Assembly (NCBI GenBank): GCA_964620325.1
Contig: CAZUIM010000004.1
Location: 1 to 64,000, forward strand
Reading direction: 5' to 3'
Origin: CAZMYM01 sp964620325
GTDB lineage: Bacteria; Bipolaricaulota; Bipolaricaulia; UBA7950; UBA9294
DNA length: 64,000 nucleotides
In this document: in pieces, positions 42,623 through 51,167 of the stretch
Position numbering within the stretch: position 1 is the first letter of the stretch
Layout: each line of letters begins with the position of its first letter
Program-made: the position numbers and the translations under genes
Notes under the pieces: model-generated
The model's database searches: none
What the model was told of the DNA's origin: nothing
The model's input: the letters and a program-made list of their open reading frames with translations, nothing else

Positions 42623-44230
42623 ATGAGCGAGACACAGACGGCCGGAGCCCCTCCGACCCAAGCGACGATGTACCTTCGAGCCGAGGGGATCACCAAGGTC
42701 TATTCCGATGGAACCGTAGCCCTAAAAGAGGCCGATCTCGAGATCCACACACACGAGATCGTCGGCCTCCTCGGCGAGAACGGGGCCGGGAAGACGACTC
42801 TCACGAAGATCCTCTCCGGGCTCCTCCCACCGACCCGGGGACGCGTGATCTCCCCGCGGGGGGTGATCCGATTCAGAAGCCCGCGGGAGGCGCTCGACTT
42901 CGGCATCGGAATGGTCCACCAGCACTTCGCCCTCGTCGGACCGTTCACGGCGGCTGAGAACGTCGCCCTCAGCCACGAGCGACCCTTCACCCGAATCCAA
43001 CTCGCCAAGACGACCGAACGCCTCGAAGCGTTGATGCAGGAGAGCGGCCTCCGCGTTCCGCTCGACGTGCCGGTCGAGAAGCTGGCCGTCGGGGAGCAGC
43101 AGCGTGTCGAGATTCTGAAGGTCCTCTCGCGCGACGTCGATCTCCTCATCCTCGACGAGCCAACGTCGGTCCTCACGCCGCTCGAAGTCGACGAGCTCTT
43201 CACTCTCCTCCGAAGGCTGAAGGACGAGGGGACGTCGGTCATCCTGATCACGCACAAGCTGAAAGAGGTTCAGACGGTCACCGATCGGGTTGTCGTCCTT
43301 CGTCACGGGGAGATGGTCGGCGACGTCGAGACCTCGTCCACCGACACCGAGCACCTCGCCCGACTGATGGTCGGCCAGGCGCTCGAGTCGAAGACCGGCG
43401 CCGTCGAACTGAGCGACAAGGAACTGCCGCGCGCGCAGGAGCGCACCCCCGTCGATCGGAGCGGAGAGGCGATCCTCCAGGTTCGAGAACTCGTCTCACA
43501 CGGGAATACCGGAGAGGTCGCCGTCGGTGGCGTCACGTTCGACGTCTTCGGGGGAGAGATCTTCGGTGTCGCGGGGGTGGAAGGAAACGGGCAGACGGAG
43601 CTGGTCGAGTCCTTGACCGGCCTCCGCGTGCCCAAGTCCGGGGAAGCGACAATCAACGGAACGAACATCCTCGGGCTCAGCCCTCGGGAGATCTACCGAC
43701 TCGGAGTCGCGCACATCCCGGAAGACCGCTGGGAGCTCGGGCTCGTCCTTCCCTTCACGTTGGCCGAGAACGCGATCCTCGGCGTCCATCGGTGGAAGGA
43801 ATTCACGGGGCCGCTGTCGTTCCTCCGATGGGGGAGGATCAACAGCCACGTGCGGGCGCTGATGGAGCGCTTCGAAATCCGCGCCACGGGTCCGAATGCA
43901 CCGGCCAAGAGCCTCTCCGGCGGGAATCAGCAGAAGCTGATCGTCGGCCGGGAGCTGGCCAAGGATCCGTCGATCATCGTCGCCAGCCAGCCGACGCGCG
44001 GGCTCGACATCGGATCGGCCGAGTACATCCGCCAGACGTTGCTCGACATGCGCTCCAACGGTCGAGCGATCCTTCTCGTGTCGGCCGACCTGGACGAGGT
44101 TCTCGCCCTCTCCGACCGCATCGGCATCATGTACGAGGGCGAGTTCATGAAGGTCTGTGCCCCCGATGAACTCGACCGCGAACAGATCGGACTTCTGATG
44201 GGCGGCGTCCGAAGCGAGGAGGGTTCATGA
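42623..44230 (+). CDS. Nucleoside ABC importer ATPase (duplicated domain)
   Basis: A 535-residue protein with two fused ATPase domains, as in RbsA/NupA-type systems. Domain 1 has GENGAGKTT, LAVGEQQRVEILKVLSR and LLILDEPTSVLTP. Domain 2 has the relaxed Walker A GVEGNGQTE and signature LSGGNQQKLIVGRELA with ASQPTRGLD. ATG 42623 follows GAGGAGAGAG. It overlaps the first permease by 4 bases (ATGA), so the ATPase and both permeases are translationally coupled. Confidence 0.95.
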   Translation: MSETQTAGAPPTQATMYLRAEGITKVYSDGTVALKEADLEIHTHEIVGLLGENGAGKTTLTKILSGLLPPTRGRVISPRGVIRFRSPREALDFGIGMVHQHFALVGPFTAAENVALSHERPFTRIQLAKTTERLEALMQESGLRVPLDVPVEKLAVGEQQRVEILKVLSRDVDLLILDEPTSVLTPLEVDELFTLLRRLKDEGTSVILITHKLKEVQTVTDRVVVLRHGEMVGDVETSSTDTEHLARLMVGQALESKTGAVELSDKELPRAQERTPVDRSGEAILQVRELVSHGNTGEVAVGGVTFDVFGGEIFGVAGVEGNGQTELVESLTGLRVPKSGEATINGTNILGLSPREIYRLGVAHIPEDRWELGLVLPFTLAENAILGVHRWKEFTGPLSFLRWGRINSHVRALMERFEIRATGPNAPAKSLSGGNQQKLIVGRELAKDPSIIVASQPTRGLDIGSAEYIRQTLLDMRSNGRAILLVSADLDEVLALSDRIGIMYEGEFMKVCAPDELDREQIGLLMGGVRSEEGS

Positions 44231-45390
44231 GCGAACCGAGGAGACCGATCGAATCGCGGCTTCTCCGCGGTGTACACGGCACGTTGACCGGTCTGAGCCC
44301 GGCACTCGAATCGCTCCTCGCCGCCGTGGTCGGCCTGCTGATCGGAGCGATCCTGATGTACATCTGGGGGTTCAACCCCTGGAAGGCGTACATCGCTCTG
44401 TTCAAGGGAGCCTACGGCGGTCTGTACGAGATCTCCAGCTCGCTCTCCCGCGGAACGCCGCTGATTCTGACCGCGCTGACGTTCTCGATCTGCCTCCGCG
44501 CCGGGATGTTCAACATCGGAGCCGAGGGGCAGCTGTTCGTCGGGGCGACCGCGTCGATCCTCGTCGCTTACATGGCCCTCCCGACGCCGCTCGGGCAGAT
44601 CGTCGGGCTGATTCTCGCCGCGATCGCCGGTGCCGCGTGGAGCCTCGTTCCGGCGTTCCTCAAGATCACGCGCGGCGTCAGCGAGGTCATCTCGACGATC
44701 ATGTTCAACTGGATCGCGCGGTGGCTCGTCCTCTATCTGACCATCTTTCTCCTTCGGGACCCGGTCCGTGCGGAGAAGACAGTCTCCATCCCGGTCGCCG
44801 CTCGGTTCCCGGTGATGGTCCGGGGGACCGATCTCTCCTACTCGATCTTCGTCTCCATCGCATTCGCCCTCGCCATCTACTTCATCCTCTGGCACACGAC
44901 CGTCGGCTACGAGGTTCGCGCGGCCGGACTGAACCCGACAGCGGCGAGGTACGGAGGGATCCGGAACAAGCGGACGATGTTCCTGAGCTTTGTCCTCGGT
45001 GGAGTCGCCGCCGGCCTGGCCGGGGCGACGATCACGATGGGACTCCCGCCGACCTACGCCATCTACGGCGGTGCCGCGATGCCGCAATTGACGAACGTCG
45101 GATTCGACGGGATGGCCGTCGCGATGGTCGGACGGAATCATCCGATCGGCATCATCATCGCCGCCATCTTCTTCGGTGGGCTCACCGCCGGTGGACGGGT
45201 AATGCAATTCTACGGCTCGAATCCCGTTCCGCTCGAGATCGTCCGCGTTGTCATGGGCGCGATCGTGCTCGCCATGTCGATCCCCGAACTGATCCGGATC
45301 TTCCCGGCCGTCAAGAAGCAAGGCGTGGAGTTCGCCTCCCTGGTCAAACGCCTGACCCGCAGAGCTCCGAAAGAAGGGGAGGAAGCATGA
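44227..45390 (+). CDS. Nucleoside ABC importer permease 1 (NupP-like)
   Basis: A 387-residue inner-membrane permease of the BPD_transp_2 family with about nine helices. Typical segments: FNPWKAYIALFKGAYGG, LSRGTPLILTALTFSICLRAGMFNIGAEGQLFVGA, and GYEVRAAGLNPTAARYGGI (ATPase-contact loop). The C terminus is basic (KRLTRRAPKEGEEA). It forms a heterodimer with the next gene's product, which it overlaps by 4 bases. Confidence 0.95.
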   Translation: MSEPRRPIESRLLRGVHGTLTGLSPALESLLAAVVGLLIGAILMYIWGFNPWKAYIALFKGAYGGLYEISSSLSRGTPLILTALTFSICLRAGMFNIGAEGQLFVGATASILVAYMALPTPLGQIVGLILAAIAGAAWSLVPAFLKITRGVSEVISTIMFNWIARWLVLYLTIFLLRDPVRAEKTVSIPVAARFPVMVRGTDLSYSIFVSIAFALAIYFILWHTTVGYEVRAAGLNPTAARYGGIRNKRTMFLSFVLGGVAAGLAGATITMGLPPTYAIYGGAAMPQLTNVGFDGMAVAMVGRNHPIGIIIAAIFFGGLTAGGRVMQFYGSNPVPLEIVRVVMGAIVLAMSIPELIRIFPAVKKQGVEFASLVKRLTRRAPKEGEEA

Positions 45391-46280
45391 GCCTGAACGA
45401 CATCCTGAGTCTGCTACGAATTTCGCTGCACGCCATGGTCCCGCTGGCGCTCACCGCCGTCGGCGAGATCATCGGCGAGACGGCGGGGCTGTTCAACATC
45501 GGACTCGAGGGGATCCTCCTCATGAGCGCCTTCACCGCCGTCCTCGGAGCCAAGGCCGGAGGGCCGGTCGTCGGCCTTCTCGTCGGAATGGGCGTCGGTG
45601 CGTTCGTCGGCCTCCTCTTCTCGGTGATCAACACGTACTGGAAGGGAACCCAGATGGTTACAGGGATCGGGATCAACCTCTTCGCGATGGGTTTCGTCGC
45701 GTTCGGATTGATCCAGCTCGGTGCTCCGGGGTTCCACGACGTGCCGAAGGCGGCCGAACTCGCCAAGCTGCGCACCCCGATGGGGGCGATGAGCCCGATG
45801 ATCCTCGTCGCAATCGTCCTGCCGTTCCTCGTCTTCTGGTTCCTCAAGCGGACCCGAGCCGGATTGATGCTCAAGGCGGCCGGTGAGGCCCCGGAGGCGG
45901 CCGACGTCGCCGGGATCAACGTCAACCGGATTCGCCTGTACGCCACGACGTTCGGCGGACTCCTCGCCGGGCTCGGCGGCGCCTACATGAGTGTCGCGTG
46001 GATGGGGCTCGTCACCAAGGATCTCTCCGCCGGCCGCGGCTTCATCTCTCTCGCCTGCGTCGTCTTCAGCGGACTGAATCCGCTCCTCGCCCTTCTCGCG
46101 AGCTTCATCTTTGGCCTCTTCCAGGGAATCGCCGAATGGGTGAAGACGCTTCCGTCGAAGCCGATTCCGGGACAGTTCGTCTCGATGCTTCCGTACATCG
46201 TCACGCTGCTCGTCGTCTCGGGGGCGATCGGCCGCGTACGATTCCCGAAATCGCTCGGGACCCCGTACAAACGCGAGTAG
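45387..46280 (+). CDS. Nucleoside ABC importer permease 2 (NupQ-like)
   Basis: A 297-residue inner-membrane permease, shorter than its partner as is usual. SLHAMVPLALTAVGEIIGETAGLFNIGLEGILLM at the N terminus and GLMLKAAGEAPEAADVAGINV in the ATPase-contact loop identify the family. It has eight to nine helices. ATG 45387 overlaps the preceding stop (ATGA) with GGGGAGGAAG upstream. It ends the nucleoside operon; a separate promoter for the phosphonate-type system begins 9 bases later. Confidence 0.95.
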   Translation: MSLNDILSLLRISLHAMVPLALTAVGEIIGETAGLFNIGLEGILLMSAFTAVLGAKAGGPVVGLLVGMGVGAFVGLLFSVINTYWKGTQMVTGIGINLFAMGFVAFGLIQLGAPGFHDVPKAAELAKLRTPMGAMSPMILVAIVLPFLVFWFLKRTRAGLMLKAAGEAPEAADVAGINVNRIRLYATTFGGLLAGLGGAYMSVAWMGLVTKDLSAGRGFISLACVVFSGLNPLLALLASFIFGLFQGIAEWVKTLPSKPIPGQFVSMLPYIVTLLVVSGAIGRVRFPKSLGTPYKRE

Positions 46281-46288
46281 CGTCTGCT

Positions 46289-46317
46289 TTGACTACCGCA
46301 CCTGTAGAACCTATGAT
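46289..46317 (+). promoter_or_regulatory. Promoter of the phosphonate-type ABC operon
   Basis: TTGACT (46289-46294), 17 bp, TATGAT (46312-46317), about 80 bases before the binding-protein start. The leader contains an in-frame 26-codon ATG ORF (46324 to 46404) overlapping the phnD start, of unknown significance. Confidence 0.75.
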
Positions 46318-46396
46318 AGCGTTATGAGGATCACATTGGGGCGTGGGGTGGCACGCACGCGTCCCGGAGGCTTCAGCGAGTCACAGGAGGTGCGCT

Positions 46397-47398
46397 ATGC
46401 GTAGGTTGCTGGCATTGACGTTGATTGCCGTCATGGCTCTCGGCGTCATCGGTTTCGCTCAGGTGGGAACGCGCGAGAACCCGATCAAGATGGTTCTAGT
46501 TCCGTCGACGCACGGCGAAGAGATCTTAGAGATCGGGCGACAGATTGCGGAGGCGCTGTTCGATTTGACCGGGCTGTACATCGAGGCGATCTTGCAGCCC
46601 GACTACGCCGCGATGGTTGAGACGTTCGGCACATCTGACGGCGATGTCTTCGGGATGCCGGCGAGTGTTCAGTACCTCTCCATCTTCGAGCGGACCAACG
46701 GAGGCGTCACGCCGAGGCTGGCCTCCGTCCGATACGGTGCGACGACGTATCAGGCCGGTCTGTACGTCCGCCGAGACAGTGGGATCAACAGCGTTCTCGA
46801 CTGCAACGGGAAGGTCTGGCTTGCCACGGATGAGCTTTCGACGTCTGGGAACGTGATCCCCAGCCTCGTCTTCGAATCGTGGGGTATCGTCCCCAGCGAG
46901 AAGGTCTTCACCGGCAGCCACGGCGCCGCGATCACCGCCCTCGTCGAGGGACAGGGCGACTTCGCGACTTGTTACTACAGCCCGCCGGGCGCGCCGGACG
47001 GCGTGACCGACAGCTGGGAACTGGGAGATGACCTCGAGCGATGGCTCTGGGATCCGTATAACAATGCTCTGTACGCCGAGGATCTGCTCGGGAGCCTGAG
47101 GGATGTGCGAGGATCGATCGACGACATCTACTCGCTCGACACGTTGATCGGCGACTTCAAGTGCGTTGCGCTGATCGGCGGGAACATCCCGAACGACTGC
47201 GTTGCCTTCGGACCGAAATTCGACGAAGACATGATGGATGCGATCGTGCAGGCGATCAAGGATCACATCGCGACCGACGAGGGACTCGCCCTCTGGAACA
47301 GCGACAAGTTCTACGAGTGGACCGAGGTCGCAGATATCGACGACAGCTACTACGACACGCTCCGCGTAGCGATCGGTATGCCGGTCCCGGATCGGTAG
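46397..47398 (+). CDS. phnD: Phosphate/phosphonate ABC binding protein (PhnD-like)
   Basis: A 333-residue exported binding protein. ATG 46397 follows AGGAGG; a signal peptide ends near VIGFAQ. PhnD-like features: IKMVLVPSTHGEEIL, LTGLYIEAILQPDYAAMVETFGTSDGDVFGMPASVQYL, and WLATDELSTSGNVIPSLVFESWGI, the loop that binds the phosphoryl group in this family. Actual ligand (phosphonate, phosphite or another oxyanion) is not determined. No C-P lyase, phosphonatase or phosphite dehydrogenase gene is in the window. A hairpin separates it from the ATPase gene. Confidence 0.9.
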   Translation: MRRLLALTLIAVMALGVIGFAQVGTRENPIKMVLVPSTHGEEILEIGRQIAEALFDLTGLYIEAILQPDYAAMVETFGTSDGDVFGMPASVQYLSIFERTNGGVTPRLASVRYGATTYQAGLYVRRDSGINSVLDCNGKVWLATDELSTSGNVIPSLVFESWGIVPSEKVFTGSHGAAITALVEGQGDFATCYYSPPGAPDGVTDSWELGDDLERWLWDPYNNALYAEDLLGSLRDVRGSIDDIYSLDTLIGDFKCVALIGGNIPNDCVAFGPKFDEDMMDAIVQAIKDHIATDEGLALWNSDKFYEWTEVADIDDSYYDTLRVAIGMPVPDR

Positions 47399-47426
47399 GA
47401 TCCTCTATGCAGGGAGGATAGTCAGA

Positions 47427-47452
47427 GCGCGGGAGGCCTCGTCCTCCCGCGC
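47427..47452 (+). terminator. Intra-operon hairpin after phnD
   Basis: Ten-bp perfect stem GCGCGGGAGG / CCTCCCGCGC, 6-nt loop, followed by CTTCTTCT. Same position and design as the hairpin after the BMP binding-protein gene. Confidence 0.78.
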
Positions 47453-47482
47453 CTTCTTCTGACTGCCCTCTGGAAGGGAATC

Positions 47483-48253
47483 ATGGAACCGCTACTGCGG
47501 ATCGAGAACCTAACGAAGGTCTACGAGCGAGGGGATGTTGTCGCGCTGGATGACGTCAGCTTCACCGTCGAACGGGGCGAGTTCCTCGTTCTCATCGGCC
47601 TGTCCGGCTCCGGGAAGTCGACGCTCCTGCGCTGCGTCAACCGGTTGGTGGAACCGACGGCGGGCCGGGTGATCTTCGACGGCATCGATGTGACCGCCGC
47701 GAAACCGAGGGAACTGCGCCAACTCCGGCGGCGGATGGCGATGATTTTCCAGCATTTCAACCTCGTGAAGCGATCGATGGTTCTTACGAACGTTCTGTCG
47801 GGGCGTCTTGGCTACGCGAACCCATGGCTCTCCGCTGCAAGGAGGTTCGCTGCACCAGACATCGAGCTCGCCATGGCAAACCTGAAACGGGTCGGCATTC
47901 CCGAGCAAGCGTACAAGCGGGCCGATGAGCTTTCGGGCGGACAGCAGCAACGGGTCGGGATCGCGAGAGCTCTGATGCAGACGCCTGACTTGCTGATGGC
48001 CGATGAGCCGGTGTCCGCACTCGATCCGGCGACGTCCCACTCCGTGATGCAGTACACCGAGGAGATGAACCAGCAGGACGGGGTTACTGTCATTGCCAGC
48101 TTGCACTTCCTCGGGCTCGCGCGGAGGTACGGAACGCGGATCCTTGCGCTCAAAGACGGGAAGATCGTCTTCGAAGGAACGCCTGAGGAGATCGACCAGG
48201 CGAAGTTCCGGGAGATCTACGGGGAAGAGGCCGAGGAAGTTGAGGTTCGGTAG
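47483..48253 (+). CDS. phnC: Phosphonate-type ABC ATPase (PhnC-like)
   Basis: A 256-residue ATPase. Walker A GLSGSGKST at 39-47, Q-loop RRRMAMIFQHFNLVKR, signature LSGGQQQRVGIARAL, Walker B LLMADEPVSALD and the switch-region IASLHFLGLARRYG. The FQHFNLVKRSMVLTNVLSGRLG segment is specific for PhnC-type ATPases. The next gene's likely TTG start lies inside its 3' end, so it is coupled to the permease. Confidence 0.95.
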   Translation: MEPLLRIENLTKVYERGDVVALDDVSFTVERGEFLVLIGLSGSGKSTLLRCVNRLVEPTAGRVIFDGIDVTAAKPRELRQLRRRMAMIFQHFNLVKRSMVLTNVLSGRLGYANPWLSAARRFAAPDIELAMANLKRVGIPEQAYKRADELSGGQQQRVGIARALMQTPDLLMADEPVSALDPATSHSVMQYTEEMNQQDGVTVIASLHFLGLARRYGTRILALKDGKIVFEGTPEEIDQAKFREIYGEEAEEVEVR

Positions 48254-49559
48254 AGGAAACCGGCGGAAGAGAACTCGCTCCACGGCGGGGCGGATTCGTA
48301 CCATTCTGATGGCCTTCGTCGCCGACTGGATGATGTGGGGCTACCTGGCCTACGCGGCGATGTACCTGCTCAATGAGTACTGGTACACATGGTACGTGGA
48401 CTGGTATGGGACACTCACCCTCCCACCGTGGGGGTGGCCTCTGGTCGTCATCGCGACCTTCGAACTGGCGGTCCTTGGACAGGTCTTCGGTCAGACCCCG
48501 GGTCTGTCGCTGTTCGGTCTCCGCTTGCTCGACGGACAGCTTCACTCGCCATCTCCGTCCCGGCGGTTCAACTACTACGTCCGTTGGCACATCGAACCAC
48601 TGCTGAAGCTGCTCCTCAGACGCTCACGGCGTGACGCGCAGAGCACGGATCAGAATCGAGCGAGACTCGTTCTGGTCGATGAAGTGAAGGAGCAGCTGCC
48701 GGCGGCGAAGCCGCGGAAATGGTACAAGACGCACCGCGGCATCATGGTCGTCACCCTACTCGTCGCGACCTTCTGGGTCGGCTGGATGGTCACGGAGATC
48801 GACATCGGCGCGCTCGTTCAGGATGCACCTCGCTCGGGATACATGTGGAAGGCGCTCTTCACGCCTTCGTTCGAGCACTTGGTAGTACCGGAGCCTGTGA
48901 TCGCCCGAGAGAACCCGAGCATGGCGCCGATCCAGACGACGATCCTCGGAGGAATCATCGAGTCCGTCTTCATGGCGCTGTTGGCGACCGTCGTTGGCGC
49001 TCTGATTGCATTCCCGCTCAGCTTCCTGGGAGCACGGAACATCATGGGGTTCGGACCGGTGGGGTGGGGGATCTACGCCGTGATGAGGGCCTTCTTCAAT
49101 ATCTTCCGCTCCATCGAGTCGATCCTCTGGGCGATCATCTTCGGAATCTGGGTTGGCTTCGGCCCGTTTGCCGGATCCCTTGCCCTGATGCTGCATACGA
49201 TTGCCGCACTGGGGAAGCTCTTCTCCGAGCAAGTGGAGAGCGTCGACGCCGGGCCGCTGGAGGCGATCGCGGCGACCGGCGCCCGTCGATGGCAGGTCGT
49301 CGTGTACGGCGTGATCCCCCAGATCACCCCGTCCTATCTCGCCTTCTCCTTGTACCGTTGGGACATCAACGTGCGCATGTCGACGGTGATTTCGTTGATG
49401 GGGGGCGGAGGGATCGGGAGATTCCTCTTCTTCTACAAGAACAGTGTTGGATTCATTGCCAACAACTGGAACCAGGTCGGCGCCGTCGTCTGGACGATTG
49501 TCGCCGTCGTTTGGACGCTGGACTACATCAGCGGCCGTGTAAGGGAGCGGATCACGTAG
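48240..49559 (+). CDS. phnE: RDD-domain/PhnE fused permease 1
   Basis: A permease of about 439 residues with an N-terminal addition. Residues about 20-120 resemble an RDD membrane domain: RTILMAFVADWMMWGYL (Arg and first Asp), an internal helix, and TPGLSLFGLRLLDG (second Asp). The final RDD motif (HDxxxGTxV) is replaced by a charged stretch. From about 155 onward it is a PhnE permease: TTILGGIIESVFMALLATVVGALIAFPLSFLGARN, the EAA loop EQVESVDAGPLEAIAATGARRWQVVVYGVIPQ, and YRWDINVRMSTVISLMGGGGIG. I favour the TTG at 48240 so that the arginine-rich lead-in is kept; ATG 48309 is the conservative alternative. Confidence 0.85.
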   Translation: MRFGRGNRRKRTRSTAGRIRTILMAFVADWMMWGYLAYAAMYLLNEYWYTWYVDWYGTLTLPPWGWPLVVIATFELAVLGQVFGQTPGLSLFGLRLLDGQLHSPSPSRRFNYYVRWHIEPLLKLLLRRSRRDAQSTDQNRARLVLVDEVKEQLPAAKPRKWYKTHRGIMVVTLLVATFWVGWMVTEIDIGALVQDAPRSGYMWKALFTPSFEHLVVPEPVIARENPSMAPIQTTILGGIIESVFMALLATVVGALIAFPLSFLGARNIMGFGPVGWGIYAVMRAFFNIFRSIESILWAIIFGIWVGFGPFAGSLALMLHTIAALGKLFSEQVESVDAGPLEAIAATGARRWQVVVYGVIPQITPSYLAFSLYRWDINVRMSTVISLMGGGGIGRFLFFYKNSVGFIANNWNQVGAVVWTIVAVVWTLDYISGRVRERIT

Positions 49560-49563
49560 AGCC

Positions 49564-50802
49564 ATGGAAGAGCGCTACTACGCGGGATTCATGTCCAAGC
49601 AACCTGGCTGGATGAGAGGGGCGAAGTTCATTCGACGTCGCTTCTTCGCCTATGTCGTCGACGCGCTCGCGGTCGGCTATCTTGTGACCCTCGCATCCTT
49701 CTGTTTCAATGTCCTCGCGTACAACTTCAAGGACTTCGTTCTCCTCCCATGGTGGGTCCTGCTTCTCGTCGCATTCGAGGTTGCCGTGCTCTGGGAGTGC
49801 TTCGGCACCTCGGTGGGAATGAAGTTGCTCGGGGTCCGGCTGGTCGATGCCGAAGAGAGAAGCTTGCCTCGTCGCCTGCTCGGCAGGAGCCTGCGGGTCG
49901 TCTTGTGGCATCTCTCGGCTCTGCCGCTTCTGGGGTTCCTCTTCTCCCCGGAGGAAGGACGTCGGGCTCTTCACGATCGGGCCACGGGCCTGAGAATGGC
50001 GACAGCCGACGAACTTGGCCGTGACCTCCGTCCGTGGTACCGGAGAGGCTGGCTTCTCGCCACGCTTGTTCTGGTTGCGTCGACACTCCTCGCCGCGGCC
50101 CTCTACACCGAGGTCGACCTCATTGCCTTCTTCACTGGTGCGGGGAAGACGGGGAAGTGGTGGAAGGCTCTTCTCACACCGGATTGGTCTGTTTTTGTGA
50201 AGGGCTTTCGCTACCTGATCGTGACGATCTTCACGGCCTTCCTCGCGACGGCCTTCGCCGTTGCGGTTGCCGCCCCGCTGAGCTTCTTCGCGGCGAGGAA
50301 CCTGGCAACCGGGTTCGGAAGACGGCTCGCCTACACGATCATCCGTGCCGTTCTGAGCGTGGTTCGGTCGATCGAGCCGATCGTGTGGGGAATCATCTTC
50401 ATCGTCTGGGTCAAGGTGGGAGCGTTCCCGGGGATCCTCGCCTTGTTCGTACACTCCGTGGCGGACTTGACGAAGCTCTACTCCGAGAGGTTGGAGTCGA
50501 TCGACCAAGGGCCGGTTGAGGCGGTCCGTGCGACAGGCGCCAGGCGGATACACGTCATCCTCTACGGGATCGTGCCGCAGATCATCAATCCGTACCTTTC
50601 GTTCACGATCTATCGGTGGGACATCAACGTGCGCATGGCGACGGTCATCGGGCTGATCGGGGTTCCGGTGATCGGGCAGCTTCTCTACCAATACACGCAG
50701 CTCTACAAGTTCCACAAAGTGGGAATGATGATGCTTCTCATCCTGGCGACCGTGTGGCTTATGGACTACCTGTCGGGTCGGCTCCGGGCACGCCTCGAAT
50801 AG
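49564..50802 (+). CDS. phnE: RDD-domain/PhnE fused permease 2
   Basis: A 412-residue permease with a full N-terminal RDD domain (about 20-145): FIRRRFFAYVVDALAVGYL, GTSVGMKLLGVRLVDAEE, and RALHDRATGLRM, the three classic motifs. The PhnE permease occupies about 175-412, with FRYLIVTIFTAFLATAFAVAVAAPLSFFAARN, the EAA loop ERLESIDQGPVEAVRATGARRIHVILYGIVPQ and YRWDINVRMATVIGLIG. It is clearly a duplicate of the preceding gene, 4 bases upstream, and the two should form a heterodimeric channel. RDD domains are usually separate proteins; here both halves of the channel carry one. Confidence 0.93.
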   Translation: MEERYYAGFMSKQPGWMRGAKFIRRRFFAYVVDALAVGYLVTLASFCFNVLAYNFKDFVLLPWWVLLLVAFEVAVLWECFGTSVGMKLLGVRLVDAEERSLPRRLLGRSLRVVLWHLSALPLLGFLFSPEEGRRALHDRATGLRMATADELGRDLRPWYRRGWLLATLVLVASTLLAAALYTEVDLIAFFTGAGKTGKWWKALLTPDWSVFVKGFRYLIVTIFTAFLATAFAVAVAAPLSFFAARNLATGFGRRLAYTIIRAVLSVVRSIEPIVWGIIFIVWVKVGAFPGILALFVHSVADLTKLYSERLESIDQGPVEAVRATGARRIHVILYGIVPQIINPYLSFTIYRWDINVRMATVIGLIGVPVIGQLLYQYTQLYKFHKVGMMMLLILATVWLMDYLSGRLRARLE

Positions 50803-50826
50803 ACAGTCCCTGCAAGACGCGTCTAC

Positions 50827-51036
50827 CTACCGGCCGGTCAACCCTTCGAGATACGCTTGGATCTCGTCCAAACCGTAGGTCGTCTTCATCGCCTTGTAGT
50901 CCTCGAGCCAGGCGTCCTTGATCGTGTCATCGCGCCGGATCTCGACGTCGGAGATCCCGAAGGCGCTCACCATCTTCTCCGCCTCTTCCTCGATTTGGCG
51001 ATCCTTCACCCGGAACAGGAACCGCGGTATCTTCAT
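50827..51036 (-). CDS. Small protein of unknown function (69 aa)
   Basis: A 69-residue acidic/basic mixed soluble protein (MKIPRFLFRVKDRQIEEEAEKM opening, ending EIQAYLEGLTGR). ATG 51036 follows GGGAGGATCGAG, a good ribosome site, which together with balanced codon use supports it as real. No family recognised. It is isolated between convergent phnE and the divergent phosphorylase gene. Confidence 0.65.
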   Translation of the reverse strand: MKIPRFLFRVKDRQIEEEAEKMVSAFGISDVEIRRDDTIKDAWLEDYKAMKTTYGLDEIQAYLEGLTGR

Positions 51037-51167
51037 CTCGATCCTCCCATTTCAACTGGAGTATAGCGATCCCCGGCGACCGCATCGACCGCCGCTCTTC
51101 CGAGGCAAGCCTCTCGCCCGCGGTCGCCGTTGAACCGGACGGACGGCGGACCTAGAATCGATCCGTA

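Noticed and set aside
44637..46280. 547-residue ORF covering permease 2
   Set aside because: Its first half is an out-of-frame shadow of permease 1; the true gene starts at ATG 45387.
46324..46404. Regulatory leader peptide before phnD
   Set aside because: The 26-codon ORF has no amino acid bias and no ribosome site, and its stop merely overlaps the phnD start; no terminator lies between.
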